Origin: Peromyscus leucopus
Taxonomy: Eukaryota; Chordata; Mammalia; Rodentia; Cricetidae
Direction of reading: 5' to 3'
NCBI RefSeq assembly: GCF_004664715.2
Contig: NC_051082.1
Coordinates: 4,851,078 to 4,915,077, forward strand
Length of the DNA stretch: 64,000 nucleotides
Shown: one piece after another, positions 1 to 10,552 of the stretch
Position numbering within the stretch: the stretch's first letter is position 1
Layout: each line of letters starts with the position of its first letter
The notes under the pieces: model-generated
What the model was told of the DNA's origin: nothing
Databases searched by the model: none
The model's input: the letters and a program-made list of their open reading frames with translations, nothing else
Made by a program: the position numbers and the translations under genes

Positions 1-123
1 GCCCACGTCCCCGGGGAAAGTCAACAGCTAACACGGGGCCATCAACCAGACATGTTCCATCAGCTGCAGCACGTGTCGAGAAGGGATTACTCTACCACAG
101 GGAAAACCTGAGCAGGAGCTATT

Positions 124-143
124 TCCTCATGACGTCATGAGGA
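124..143. promoter_or_regulatory. 20-bp perfect palindrome centred on a full CRE
   Basis: The sequence TCCTCATGACGTCATGAGGA is its own reverse complement. Its core TGACGTCA is the full ATF/CREB half-site pair, and the flanking AT/TC bases also fit bZIP preference. It lies in KCTD10 intron 2. Binding is inferred from the motif only. Confidence 0.5.
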
Positions 144-589
144 CAATGATGAATGAACAAGAGCGGAAAAGAACGCCAAATACTGTCTGAAGCCACACTA
201 ACAGAACACCTTGTTCAGTAACCTCCACAGCGGCGGTGAACCTAACACCTCAAAACGCAGCTCCCAAGCCTGGCTGCACACTGCATCCGCCTGGAGATTC
301 CCTACTGTGCCAACCTAGGCCTCCCAGCTGCTTCGGGTGAGGAGACGGAGCTGCACCCAGGACCCCGGGTCAGGCTACCAGCTGCCACTACAGAGGAGCG
401 AGGCCAGCAGACGAGGTACGGAGGCCACACTGGACTGTGGCTTTCTGGGAGGATGTGCAGACGGTAAAATGAATGATTCTGCTTCAGCCGGTCTCTACAC
501 TGGAATTCTGAATGTGTTAGTCAGAGACCTGACCACGGGGAGTGAGGGGCAGCCAGTGCTGAGGAGAAACGGGGGAGGGGAGAACAGGC

Positions 590-735
590 CTTGAACTCTT
601 GACCCTCCTGCCTCCACTTCCAGAATGCCACAATCACAGGCACGTGCCACCACGCCCAGTTTTTTATTGGCTGCTGGGGACTGAACCCCCGTCAGCGCCC
701 CTGGCAGGCGCTCCCTCCACTGAGCACCGTCCCAG
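590..735 (-). repeat. Degraded SINE fragment (B4/B1-like)
   Basis: The stretch reads as a reversed rodent SINE: 'CCTCCTGCCTCCACTTCC', then 'AGGCACGTGCCACCACGCCC', then a tRNA-like tail with 'GGGGACTGAACCCC' and 'CCACTGAGC'. It is old and diverged, and the family is uncertain. Confidence 0.5.
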
Positions 736-1500
736 GCCAGAATCCAATTCTTACTGCTGGAGCCGCTGCACAAACCCGCTGGGCCACGGAGATGCCGATG
801 AGAACTCACGGGGAAACTCTAGCCCAGAAGTCAACTCTTCCGAAAAGTCAGGCAAAGGTCTGTTCACGGCCACTGTGCCAGAAAAGGCACCCCGAGGGCG
901 CAATGCCAAACCGCAGCACATCCACTCCAGAAGGGCAAGGTGGGGCTCCCTGCCTCCCCCACGGAGGCGGCAGGCTCTTCTGTCCTCCTGACGGCCAGTG
1001 TGCCCAAAGCACTCGGCGCTGACCACGTGGCTCTCCAGCGTCCTCACGCACTCTCATAACTCTGTCAAGTACCACGAGCTGAGGTTCAGGGAAAGCCACT
1101 CACTCATGTCACAATGTTCCAGTAAACGGCCCGGGAGGCAAGACTGGCGCCGTGCCCGACAGGAGCAAAGGCCCCGTAAACGTCGGCTGTGGCTCTGCCG
1201 TGTGGCAGAGGCCGGCAGGACTCAGCCCGAGGGACTTCCCACACCCACGTTCTTCTTTGCTCAGGACTGTGTGCACACGGCAGCGCTCAGGCAAGCGGCG
1301 GTGCTGAAAGGGGGTGCTCCCGCCAGCTCGGACACGGCCCCCCAAGCCACTCTCTCTCTGCCATGACCGGGGACGTCTAGCAACATGGCACATACGCTGC
1401 CAGAACTCTGAAACCTCCTTCCCTTCTCATGAGAAGCCCTAGTGTGGGGCCTTTGCTCAGCTGTTGCTTGTGACATTTGTTTTTTAAAGACAGTGTCTGT

Positions 1501-1678
1501 GGCCAGGCAGTGGTGGTGCATGCCTTTAATCCCAGCACTCAGGAGGCTGAGCCAGGCGGATCTCTGTGAGTTCGAGGCCAGCCTGGGCTACCAAGTGAGC
1601 TCCAGGAAAGGCGCAAAGCTACAGAGAGAAACCCTGTCTCGAAAAACCAAAACAAACAAACAAACAAATAAAAAAAAG
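1501..1678 (+). repeat. B1 SINE, cricetid type, with target-site duplication
   Basis: This is a near full-length B1 with 'CCTTTAATCCCAGCACTC', the cricetid-style 'CCAGGAAAGGCGCAAAGC' tail and an A-rich (CAAA)n end. AGTGTCTGTG flanks it at 1492-1501 and 1679-1688, marking retrotransposition. It landed inside an older minus-strand SINE. Confidence 0.9.
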
Positions 1679-1688
1679 AGTGTCTGTG

Positions 1689-1836
1689 TGACCATATGAG
1701 CACTGGGTGTCCACAGAAGGCAGAAGATGACATCAGATACCCTGGAGCCGGACGTATAGGCAGTTGTGAGCTGCCTGACGTGGGTGCTGGGAACCAACTT
1801 CAGTCCTCTGCAAAAGCTGAACCACGTGTCCAGCCC
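1689..1836 (-). repeat. Older B2/B3-type SINE remnant interrupted by the B1
   Basis: Reversed tRNA-derived SINE landmarks are present: 'CAGATACCCTGGAGCCGGA', 'GTTGTGAGCTGCCTGACGTG', 'GGTGCTGGGAACCAACTTC' and 'CCTCTGCAAAAGCTGAACC'. It is clearly more diverged than the B1 next to it. Confidence 0.6.
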
Positions 1837-2309
1837 TGGCACTTCTGGTTGTAGCAAACCTGAGTGCAGCTAGCAGTGATGGGTCCCCAAATCGGGGTGA
1901 ACCTTTGAAATGCAGGGACTCTACTCCTAGCTGGACCTAAGAATGTTCCTGGAGTAGCATGTAGGCCATAGGTCAGGCTGTGCCATGGTCCCTCCAAGGG
2001 CATCAGGACGGCTCTGCCTGGCAGGGTGACGACGCTGAGGTCAGAATGCCAACCCGACAGCCAGGCCTCCACGGGGCTGAAGGGTTCTGGCAGCAAGCAA
2101 GTGGCTGACCCACTGTGATCTGGCTTGGGTGATGGGCCCATGCCCAACCTCAGAGAATAAGAACCAGCCAATCTCCGGGTCGGTGGAGGAGGGTGCATCT
2201 CCTCTGCGAGACCCGAAGTTCTGGAAAAAGCATTAACTGATCCCACAGCAAAGGGCTACACCGAGGGTGAACAGAAACGACAGCCGCGAACTGCTGGACC
2301 CAGAGTTCC

Positions 2310-2327
2310 GGGGGGGGGGGGGGGGGG
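2310..2327 (+). repeat. G18 homopolymer
   Basis: An uninterrupted run of 18 G. Its length is likely to vary and to be a sequencing-error hotspot. It can form a G-quadruplex on the plus strand. Confidence 0.85.
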
Positions 2328-3150
2328 AGCAGGAGACCTGGTGACTGATGGGCACGTGTGACCTGTCTGCTATGGTGATGACAACACTGTCCCCAGATGC
2401 TGGGTGACCCAGACTGCACGGGACAAAGGCACCCTTAGCGTGCATCTACAGCAGGAGCAGGCCGGCCGGTCCACAGGCACGGTCCGGCAGAGCCACGAGG
2501 GCTGTGAACCCTGTCTGGTCTGCAGTATGGCCTCTTCAAGAAGCTTCCTCAGCCCTCACAGCCTCTCAGCTGCTTCCAGAACCCTGCCAAGGCTGCAACT
2601 GGGAGGACCGAGATGCACAAGGACCCTGGATTCTCAGATAACATCTGCTTCCTTCTGAAGCTGGGGTGCCATTGTCTGGATTTCCACAAATACTCTGTGA
2701 CGGCAGGAGGGCACCGCCCACCCATAAACCCTGTCTTCTGAGAGCAAGCACAGCCCAGGCGGGGCTGTGACCCCGCCAACCGGAAGAGGAGCAGCAAGGC
2801 AAGCCGCCCTGGCCCACATTTACAAGAAGCTGGGCCTGGAGCACAAGAATCCTGCTCAAAGTCACACAGCAGACCTGCCAAGACTAGGAGTCCTCATCGG
2901 CACCAGTGACTCCTACTCAGTCTGGCCTCAGCTCCAGTGCCACTTCCTCAGGAAGCCCTCCCTGACCACACCCCCAGACTAAGTCTAGTCTCTCCGGGCT
3001 TCCTGCACACAAGCGTGTGTACAACTACTCTCCAACACTGGACTTCCGAACAGACAGACAGACAGACGTCCTTAAGCACTAGCATGTCTGTGGCACTTAG
3101 CGCAATGTCAAACTAGGGACCAGCAGCCGACGGCTGGCAGGCAGACTCAC

Positions 3151-3364
3151 CTTCACTGTCGGTGAGAACTTCCATCCGCCCACTGAACATGGCCTTCAGC
3201 ATGGTGTCCTGCTTGGTGAGCGTCTGCATGGTGGTGTAGTAGAGGGCTCCCCCGACATTCAGCTTCACGTACTTGGAGCTGGGACTGGCGCCCTTGAAGG
3301 AAGTGGTGCGGGTAGCAGCCGCTGGCACCGCCGAGCTCACCACGCTTTCTCCTGACATCTCTTC
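3151..3364 (-). CDS. KCTD10: KCTD10 exon 2 (residues 2-72, start of BTB domain)
   Basis: The acceptor is CTCGCTGGCAG ahead of position 3364, and the donor GTGAGT follows 3151. The exon is 214 nt long: 71 codons plus one base, so it ends in phase 1. It encodes E2 to E72: an unstructured Ser/Ala/Thr leader (residues 8-31), then the first strands and helix of the BTB/T1 fold, from KYVKLNVGG (about 32-40) through [12 protein letters not shown]4 lies in this exon in a better -3 context (G) than M1 and could act as a second start if exon 1 were replaced. Confidence 0.93.
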
Positions 3365-6300
3365 CTGCCAGCGAGAGGACAGGGTCAGACACCAGGTCCC
3401 CTCAAGTCCCTCCAGCTCCAGGCTGATTTGCACAGAACTCACTCCAGAGAGTGTTTGGTTTGGTCCATGTATACATTGCATTTAAAATGTTCAATGTTGA
3501 CAACTCAAGAAAGAGCTCAAAGGCCAAAAACAAACAAACAAACAAATCCAATTTCTGGTTTCTCTTAAAATCAGAGGCTGACTGGGGCAGGTGGACAAAT
3601 GGTGGCTGCTGGGGGGCCAGCTGCCCCCAAGGAGAGGAATGCATCCCTCAGTTCACTCCGATCCACACCTAGTCTCCCAGGCTAACCTTGCCCGCTGACC
3701 CCGCTGACCCTCGCTGACATGAGTTTGCCTCTAAATCTATCCGTAGTAACAGCACCTGGCTGGCACGTCAAGGAGCCCGAGCCACGCCTGGGTCACTCTA
3801 CCTTTCCTTACGGCACACACACACACACGAGCAGCTAAAGGACCATCTGTAAATAGACTCCGGATTAACATGCTTTTGTGAGCTGGGCAGCTCTCCCACT
3901 CCCACCCCCACAACGTCCTTTGGGGAAAGTGACCCTGAGCACAAGCAACAGCCGACGAGGGAGCAAGTTCAGGGAAAGGAGCAATTTCCCTCCTCACGTC
4001 ACCCGACAGCGAGATCCTACAGCGGTCCAGACAGCACCTCCAGACATCAACGGGGAGCTCACACCAGGGCTAGCGCCCGGTCCTTACCGACCTCGGGAAA
4101 CTCATTTTTAAATAGGAATCTATCAAATTCTAGAGCCTGAGATTTGTAGGGATGGGCTGGATCCGCTCCCTGAATCTGGGGCAAGAACAGAGAGAGAAAG
4201 AGAAAGGTGGCCTCCACAGACAACGTGGGCTGCCAGCCCTTCGAGGCCTTGGAAACGTCACCTGAAGCCACTCTGGAACAAGCTGCTGTAGGACCAAGAC
4301 GACAACAGTCCACCCTGGCACCCGAGCACCCGAAGGACACCGGCCTTATCCAGAACACCAATGTGGCCCCAGCCAGCCTCTCCTGGCTGCCCTGGGCACC
4401 TGCTGCTGCCTCTGCCTGCTGGTCTTGGCGCCCTACCTTCAGGACGGAGTCAGCTGCCTGCTGACAGAGTCTCGCACACAGCAGGGCCACTTCTCTGAAC
4501 ACTCCTGCTCCTCCTCTTCCTGAGGTACCTTCCTCTCCCAGTGCAACCGGGAGGGAAGCCAGCCACCCGGGCATGGGTGAGTGCCTTGTATCTTCCGGCT
4601 AGAGGGCACTGACAGGCACAAACTCCCAGATGCCCGAAAAATGATGGTTTTCTTATTTTTACCAGAAAGACTTTCCCCCAGTGAACGCTTACTACATTAT
4701 AAATGACAAACATACATCTTTCTAATAGGCGGGGGACAAAACAGAAGCGACCCGTCAGAGCAGAGACAGTGAGCAAGTGTGGGAAATACGGTTCAAGGTT
4801 CTCAGTTCTGGCCGGGCGTTTCTACCTCTGTCCCCCACCCCTCAGGGGTGGCTGGAAATCACAGCTGGATACACACACAGATACAGAAATACAGATACAC
4901 ACACAAAGACACAGATAGATACACACACACACACACACACACACAAAATCTGGTTTCAAAAGCTCAGGTGGGGCTCTCCTGGGGTCTAAGGCATGCTGTC
5001 AAAATAAAAGACACCAGGAGGAAAGCAGGACACCGCACACTTTCCCCATGGCTTTCAAACCAGCCCTGGAGATGCTATTTTAACAGTCATGGCCAAACAC
5101 ATCCTCCAGAAACTATGTCCACCAGTGGCAGGTGATTCTAGGAATAAAGCTTTTCCCAAAACTTTGATGACCTGGAGGGCCAAGAAAGGCTTACAGGTGT
5201 GGTGGTGGTGGGGATCTGCCCCAAATGGAAACACTTTTCTACATCTTTTCAGATATAAACTTATAATGTCTGTCTGTCTCTCTCTCTCTGTCTCTGTCTC
5301 CCTCTCTATCTCTCACACACACACATGAACGCACGCGCACTCATGTAAAACATAGACAGTCTGTGGAAGCAGTCTAGCATCTTGCCAGGCACCTGACATG
5401 AAACACACAGAGCAGGACATAAACACACCTGTGCACTTGTGTGTGCACACACTGCAGCATCCGATGAATTACACTCTCCGTGTACAGATGGCTGGGTTTC
5501 CACGAATGTGCACCTGTGCGGCCCCACTCTGATTACGTCCAAGAACACTGACACACTCTAGACACACTCATGTCCTTGACCACTTGATTCCTGCCACTCT
5601 GGCCGAGACAGCCACACAACGTGAGAGGCAGGGATTGTCATCTCCATCCTATGGCCCACGGAGGTCAGTCACGTCTCAAAGCCGTGAGGGTCCGTGACTA
5701 GCAAGCAAAGGATGTGGGCGAGGCCTGACTGGCCCCGGGTTGCTCCTGATGCTTGGTATATTTAGAGCTGACATGTAGTCAAGAAGGAAAGAAAGAAAAG
5801 ATGAAAAGCAACTTGTAGTTAAGGACTCAGTTGTCAGACAGGCGTTCAAGGCCCCGACTCGGACACTTAGTGGTGGCAGGAACATGGGCAGACACCCGAA
5901 CGCCCCAGCTGTCAGACAGACACGCTGGCTTCCCCTCCTGCTGCCAGAGGCCAGGGGAGCAGAGCGCACTCAGCACAGCCCCAGGCCGGTTATACACTCC
6001 AGCGGAAAACACTCCAATTATGATTATCCAAGTCTCAAGTCATTGTCTCCAGCTATGAATGACTAAGGGATGGAGGCATTAAAGATCGCCACGGAGGCCG
6101 AGACACCAGGCGAGGCAAGGAAAACCTGGAAACTTGCCAGAGCCCCTCACTCCAAGTCAACTAATTAGCCTAATGTCAGGAGAGACCCTGGGGCAGCAGA
6201 TTCTGGCTGCATCCATCCACGCCCCCAGGGCTCAGTGACCGTGACCTGAGAGTGGCAGACTTCTCTGCAGAGCCCTTCCCGACCATACACAGTGATGCTG

Positions 6301-9050
6301 CTGTCCGGCCCTTTTATGCGCTGATATCATTAACGAGGGCGGGTGGAGCGCAGGCCGGGTTACCAGTGCAAGGGAGGGAACACATCTGAAATACGGACTT
6401 GTTTTTGACATCTTCCCGGTGCTATGAGTGAATCTAGGCTTCTTTCCTCCCCGACTGCTTGAAGACACCTTTGACAACTCCAAACGATGGCTCTACCTGG
6501 CCACACGATGGAGCCCCAGAGGAGCTTTTAAAAAGACAGTAATGTCTGGGTCCTTTTTTCATAGAAACTGTGATGTATCAGTCTTCTGGGTGTGGTCACG
6601 AACATTTTTTTTTTTTTAATTCCCCCAGCTGGGTCTAATGCGAGGCCAAGATGACAAGCCTCTGTTCTAAAAGGTTCTGTACCCCATAATTCAGCTATAA
6701 TTAGCCCTGTGGTCTTGAAGAAGCTCTCTAACTAACCTCTTGCTCTGCTGGCCCAGTGAATTCCTGACCCACACATAAAAAACCACCAAAGCAACATAAA
6801 TAAGAGTCTCACTGCTCGGCTTCAGAGCCCAAGGCAGGAAGCAGCCATCTGCATGTTTGAAAAGATTAAAAAAAAAAATCAGCAGAAAGGAGAGAACTAT
6901 TAACTTGAGGGGAAAGCCAGACAAATAAGACAGGAAAACACAAAAGCAACAACAATAACAAAACCACCCAGAAAATACCAAATTCTTGCAGCCCGTCTCG
7001 TGTGAGCGGAGAGAAACAAGCCTGCGGACCAAGCCATGTTCACAAGATCAATTGAACCCAGGTCTCAGTTTCCCAACTTGTGAAACAGACTGTTCAAACT
7101 ATCACCTTCCAACCCTCCCCCCAAAGTTAAAACATGGGCCACCTAATCCTACTTCTACAAGTTTCTCTTCTACTCCTTAAGACCAGGTGTTTTCAAACAA
7201 AGCTACTAGAGTCAAAACCTTCGTGCCTGCCTGGATTAGACCCCGGATCAACTGATCAGAAGGCTGGTAAGCAGCAGGTGATGCAGCTGCCACTAACTTA
7301 GGTTTAAAAGGCTCTTTCAGGTGATTTGGATGCTAAGTAAGCTCAGATGGCCAGTTTATCTAATAGCCATCTGAGGGGAATTCTTCCCCCAAGGAAGCTT
7401 AAGAGGCACTATGCACTCACAGTGGCTAAACCTTAATACCTTCCTAAACCGAGGTCTCTGCTACAAAGCAGAAAAGGTTGCAGCTCCATTGGAACAAAAC
7501 TAGGTTGAAGAGGATAAATGACTGAAGTATTCTGCACCATGAACTTGCTTCCAAGGCAGTTACCACCAATTCCAAGAGCCTGGCCAAACGGTATTCTCCT
7601 GCTAATTTTTTGCTTGTTTGTTTTCCGAGACAGGGTTTCTCTGAGTAGCCTTGGCTGTCCTGAAACTCACTCTGTAGACCAGGCTGGCCTCAAACTCAGA
7701 GATCCACCTGCCTCTGTCTCCCCGGTGCTGGGATTAAAGAGGTGTGTGCAGTCCACTGCCTGGTTCTACTGTTAATTTTTAACCTGCTTCTCTTAAAGAG
7801 TCTAGTGAGGATACTATCAATCTTGCTTTTAGGAAAGGAAGCCAAGAATTAAAACTGTGCAAGGACTGATGTCAAATGCCTCCGTTTCACAACCCAAATC
7901 ACTAACGACCTGCAGAGTTTGTAAAAATAAACTGATAAATCTGTGCCCAGGTTGTCTGTGGTTAGGGCTGAAAACATGGCCGATTTGAACAAGTCCCCAG
8001 GTAATGCTGCTGGCCTGGGGGTCCGTTGAAGAGCTAGCTACTGGGGTGTTGGCCTTCTTTTGCCAAAATGTTCCTTATCTTACACAAACTAGAGCCGATC
8101 AAAGCCAAATACCTGCTGACTCATTTGTCTTCAGTTTGGGACTGATCTTCTAGGGGAGTTAAGTGGCAAACAGAGAGGAACTGGATTGATCTCTGCCCAT
8201 CCCCACCCAAGGACAAAGAACCATTCAAGGAACAGACCCTTGAGAAGCCCAGGTAAACAGAAACCATCCCACAGCCCAGACAGCAACAGGAGACAGCCTG
8301 AGATTCCCGAGGTGTGGTCACCTAAGGCCTCAACGGAAGTGACTAGATAGGTACCCAGATGCCACTTGAGGCTACACTCGGTGGTCACGAATACCCTGAC
8401 CTCAGACACCTGGCATCCCTCCCCCCCCAGAATTCCAAACACGGAATTTACAGTCATCTCGCTCCAGACCGTGGGTCTGGAGGATCGAGGTAGCCCCTTC
8501 CTGTCTTGCCTGGAACCCCACCACTCAAGACACAGCCCCTAGGATGCCCCAATGCTCTGTTCCAAGGTTTCCCGCTCGCCCCTCGCTCTCCACACGCCGG
8601 CCCCCACCTCCCCACCCCGAATCTTCATGTCCCACCCCGAGCGTCGGTTTCGGTGTCGTCTCTTTGTTCTATCAATCTTCCAAGTCCCATCTCCAAACAA
8701 CAACACGCAAGTCCCCGGAGCCCGTCCGCTCACCGCCCTGCACCTCTCCGCAAATCCCAACGCCCCTTCGCAGGACCCCCCCACCCGCAGGCCCCCAGTT
8801 CTAGCTCCAAAGCCCTTCCCCCGCCGCGACCGCGCCCGCACGCGCTACCCAGCACCCCTCCGCTACCGCGCCCACCGCGCCAGGCCCAGCGGGTCCCTCC
8901 CCCTTGGCCTCGCCGCCGCCCTCGCCGGCCCGTAGCCCCCCGACCAACGGCCACCGCCCTCACCATGAAAAGTCGGAGGACGCCGGAGTCTCCAGATCCG
9001 GACTGAGAGGCAGGAAACACCCAGCTTACTCAAAGCAGGGGGCGGAGGCG
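3151..9050 (-). CDS. KCTD10: KCTD10, 5' part of the gene (exons 1-2; rest beyond left edge)
   Basis: KCTD10 (BACURD3) is a BTB/T1-domain protein that serves as a substrate adaptor for cullin-3 ubiquitin ligases, with RhoB among its reported targets. It is related to TNFAIP1 and KCTD13. Exon 1 (8964 to about 9050) ends exactly with the start ATG followed by a GTGAGG donor. Exon 2 (3151-3364) continues in frame, giving MEEMSGES at the N-terminus, a Ser/Ala/Thr-rich leader, and the start of the BTB fold at about residue 33 (YVKLNVGG, then the [13 protein letters not shown] segment). The N-terminus fits KCTD10 and not its two paralogs. The remaining BTB and C-terminal exons lie left of position 1. 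The upstream edge is set only roughly by the promoter motifs. The gene runs divergently from UBE3B. Identification is strong; the TSS is inferred. Confidence 0.92.
4088..4175 (-). other. Candidate unannotated cassette exon in KCTD10 intron 1
   Basis: On the minus strand a long pyrimidine tract (CTCTTTCTCTCTCTG then TTCTTGCCCC) leads into AG at 4177-4176. An 88-nt segment free of stops in the frame of the KCTD10 ATG follows, then a strong donor GTCG|GTAAGG. Because 88 is not a multiple of 3, inclusion between exons 1 and 2 would shift exon 2 out of frame. It could then cause decay or favour M4. The encoded peptide (starting I-Q-G-A-D-P-A-H) matches nothing I know. The splice signals are seen; use is inferred. 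Confidence 0.4.
4862..4944 (+). repeat. CA-rich microsatellite
   Basis: An imperfect (ACAC)/(AGATAC) tract ends in an uninterrupted (AC)12 stretch at about 4920-4944. Confidence 0.8.
5262..5325 (+). repeat. (TC)n/(TGTC)n followed by CA microsatellite
   Basis: Compound simple repeat: TCTG/TCTC units, a short CCTCTCTATCTC stretch, then CACACACACA. Confidence 0.8.
7611..7769 (-). repeat. B1 SINE
   Basis: Reversed B1 from 'CCGAGACAGGGTTTCTCTG' to 'GGTGCTGGGATTAAAGAGG'. Near-matching TGCTAATTTTT and TGTTAATTTTT flank it and look like a target-site duplication with one mismatch. Confidence 0.85.
8964..9050 (-). CDS. KCTD10: KCTD10 exon 1: 5' UTR plus start codon
   Basis: The minus strand reads ATG at 8966-8964 followed at once by GTGAGG, so the initiator codon is the last triplet of the exon and the donor is phase 0. 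Joining to exon 2 gives M-E-E-M-S-G-E, the known KCTD10 start. The ATG context is poor at -3 (T) but has G at +4. The right end, the TSS, is an estimate: GC boxes begin near 9040 and ETS motifs lie at 9065 and 9085. Confidence 0.85.
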
Positions 9051-9369
9051 GGGCCGGGGCGGGCACTTCCGTTGTCCACACCCCACTTCCGCCCCGCAGT
9101 TGGGACCCTTCCTAAAGTGTCCCCTTGCAGCCCGAAGTGGGCACTCTTCCCCCTTGTAACCCCTCTCTCTCTCTCTCTCTCGGGTGGGTCCCACCTCCCC
9201 GTTGACTGAGTCAGGCGTGTATCCCACTTCTGGATGTTTCTTCTTCTCGGCTGCCAAAGAAGAGGACGGGATGAAGAGACGCTTTCTTTCCCGGGCAAAG
9301 AAGCTGCGAGGAACTGTTGTTTCGCGGAACTGAATCGTTGCTTCTAGGCGGAGTTCGGAGCGCAACACC

Positions 9370-9507
9370 CGGGGCAAGATGGTGGCCGGGCTTCGGCCGC
9401 TGCCCCGGGTCTGGGCGAACTCGGGGGTGTCGGGCTGAGGCGGCGGCAGCTGCGGCCCGGACCCCGAGCGTGGGGGCCTCGAACGGATAAAGATCTCCGG
9501 CCTGCGG
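9370..9507 (+). other. UBE3B: Probable UBE3B non-coding leader exon (approximate)
   Basis: The position follows from the divergent arrangement and the YY1-like AAGATGG at 9376-9382, which often sits at the start of transcription. A possible donor, GCGG|GTAGCG, ends the exon at 9507, but it is weak and another could be used. An upstream ORF of 19 codons begins at 9379. Both boundaries are inferred. Confidence 0.4.
9379..9438 (+). other. Possible upstream ORF in the UBE3B leader
   Basis: ATG at 9379 with A at -3 and G at +4 (a strong Kozak context) opens 19 codons, beginning M-V-A-G-L-R-P, and stops at 9436-9438. It would only be translated if transcription starts upstream of it, and the same bases form the YY1-like motif. 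Confidence 0.35.
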
Positions 9508-9660
9508 GTAGCGAGCGGGAGCAGGATGGTCGGTTCTCTGGGTGGCGGGACCGAGGACTGAGGGAGGTTGTCTGGGGGCCGAGTCTTGGCTTTAGTGAGG
9601 TCGGAGGGGGCGGTTCTGGGGGCGACTCTCTGGTTCTAGGGATCTCTCCGTGGCCCCTTT

Positions 9661-9691
9661 CCATCGATTTTTTGTTTGTTTGTTTGTTTGT
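9661..9691 (+). repeat. (TTTG)n simple repeat
   Basis: Six to seven TTTG units follow a short T run. Confidence 0.85.
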
Positions 9692-9784
9692 GGCAACTGG
9701 CCTTTATAGCCAACTAATTAAGGGCGAGACGGACTTGTTATTGTGGTTGTTGATGTTGGTGCCAAATGAAAGGCGTTGGGTCTT

Positions 9785-9910
9785 AGCAGCGTCACCCGAA
9801 GTGGAGTTCGAGCTCTGTGCGCTTGCCGTGTGTGACCTTGGGTCAGTCCAGTCACATCTCTGACCCTCAGCTTCCTCCTTTGTAAATGAAGTAATTAGAT
9901 TGTTTCACAG
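9785..9910 (+). repeat. MIR element
   Basis: Typical MIR landmarks: 'TGTGACCTTGGGTCAGTCCA', 'CTGACCCTCAGCTTCCTC' and 'TTTGTAAATGAAGTAATTAG'. An ancient tRNA-derived SINE shared by mammals. Confidence 0.7.
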
Positions 9911-10552
9911 AGGGTTTTTTTTGTGATACGTCTTAGTGTGGTTCCTGAGAGCTCTGAACACAGAAAAACTTGGCCGCATTTTGACTTCAGCCTAGCCACA
10001 AGGAAACCTGGCATTCTCAACTTCTCTTTGTTGTACCCTTCTGTGAGTGGGGCAGTCCTGAATCTTGTCTGTTTGACTTGCCAGTAAGTAATTCCTTCGG
10101 GGTTCAAATTCAGGGACCCGAAGGACACTGGCAAGTTATGTACCCGCTCTGCATCTCGCTGTAGGTGTCTATGAGCCATAGCTTGGATTATTTAAGACCT
10201 ATTGCTTATTCTTGAGCTTATGGCTCCTTTAAGACCTATTGCCTATTCTTGTTTTAAAATTGGGGTATTGTAGCCTAATAGGATAGAGCTGATATAAAGG
10301 AAGAGCTAGTTAAATATCTGTACAGTGTCTGTTATGTGACCTGCCCTTAAATGGTGGCCATGAAGTCTGACAACCTAGCTTTTTCCACCATAAAGGAAAA
10401 CCACTCAGCAGTGTGGTTTTCTTTTACTTCACAGTCTGGACTGTTGTACGGTTTGGTTGCTCTCCTTGACTTTAGTCTCATCCAGAGTAGGTGGGTTTTA
10501 AGCAGGTTGCCTGGGAATGTAGAGGTACTGCAGAGTCTGAATCTTGTCTGTT

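Larger units (their letters stand above)
1..3150 (-). other. KCTD10: KCTD10 intron 2 (5' part, continues left)
   Basis: No coding exon is recognised here on either strand. I looked for the next KCTD10 exon, which should begin with a W-I-L-I-D-R-C motif, and did not find it, so it lies outside the window. Contents: a CRE palindrome (124-143), a degraded SINE (590-735), a B1 inside an older B2/B3-type SINE (1501-1836), a G18 run (2310-2327) and an MIR-like stretch around 2830-2890. Confidence 0.7.
3365..8963 (-). other. KCTD10: KCTD10 intron 1
   Basis: The 5.6-kb intron lies between the ATG-bearing exon and exon 2. It holds a candidate extra exon (4088-4175), CA/TC microsatellites (4862-4944 and 5262-5325), an MIR-like segment (about 5625-5700) and one B1 (7611-7769). 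AT-rich, low-repeat stretches at 5990-6480 and 6600-7200 could be conserved non-coding DNA but carry no recognised feature. From 8560 the sequence becomes CpG-rich as it enters the promoter. Confidence 0.75.
8560..9560. promoter_or_regulatory. CpG island and shared KCTD10/UBE3B promoter
   Basis: CpG density rises sharply from about 8560 to 9560, spanning KCTD10 exon 1 and the presumed UBE3B leader exon. Motifs seen: clustered GC boxes at 9039-9063, two ETS/GABPA-type ACTTCCG sites (9065-9071 and 9085-9091), an AP-1 site TGAGTCA (9207-9213), a (TC)n tract (9164-9181), and AAGATGGTGGCCG at 9376, which resembles the YY1-type sequence at many housekeeping starts. The distance from the KCTD10 ATG to the likely UBE3B start is about 400 bp, typical of a bidirectional promoter. 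No TATA box is obvious. Confidence 0.8.
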
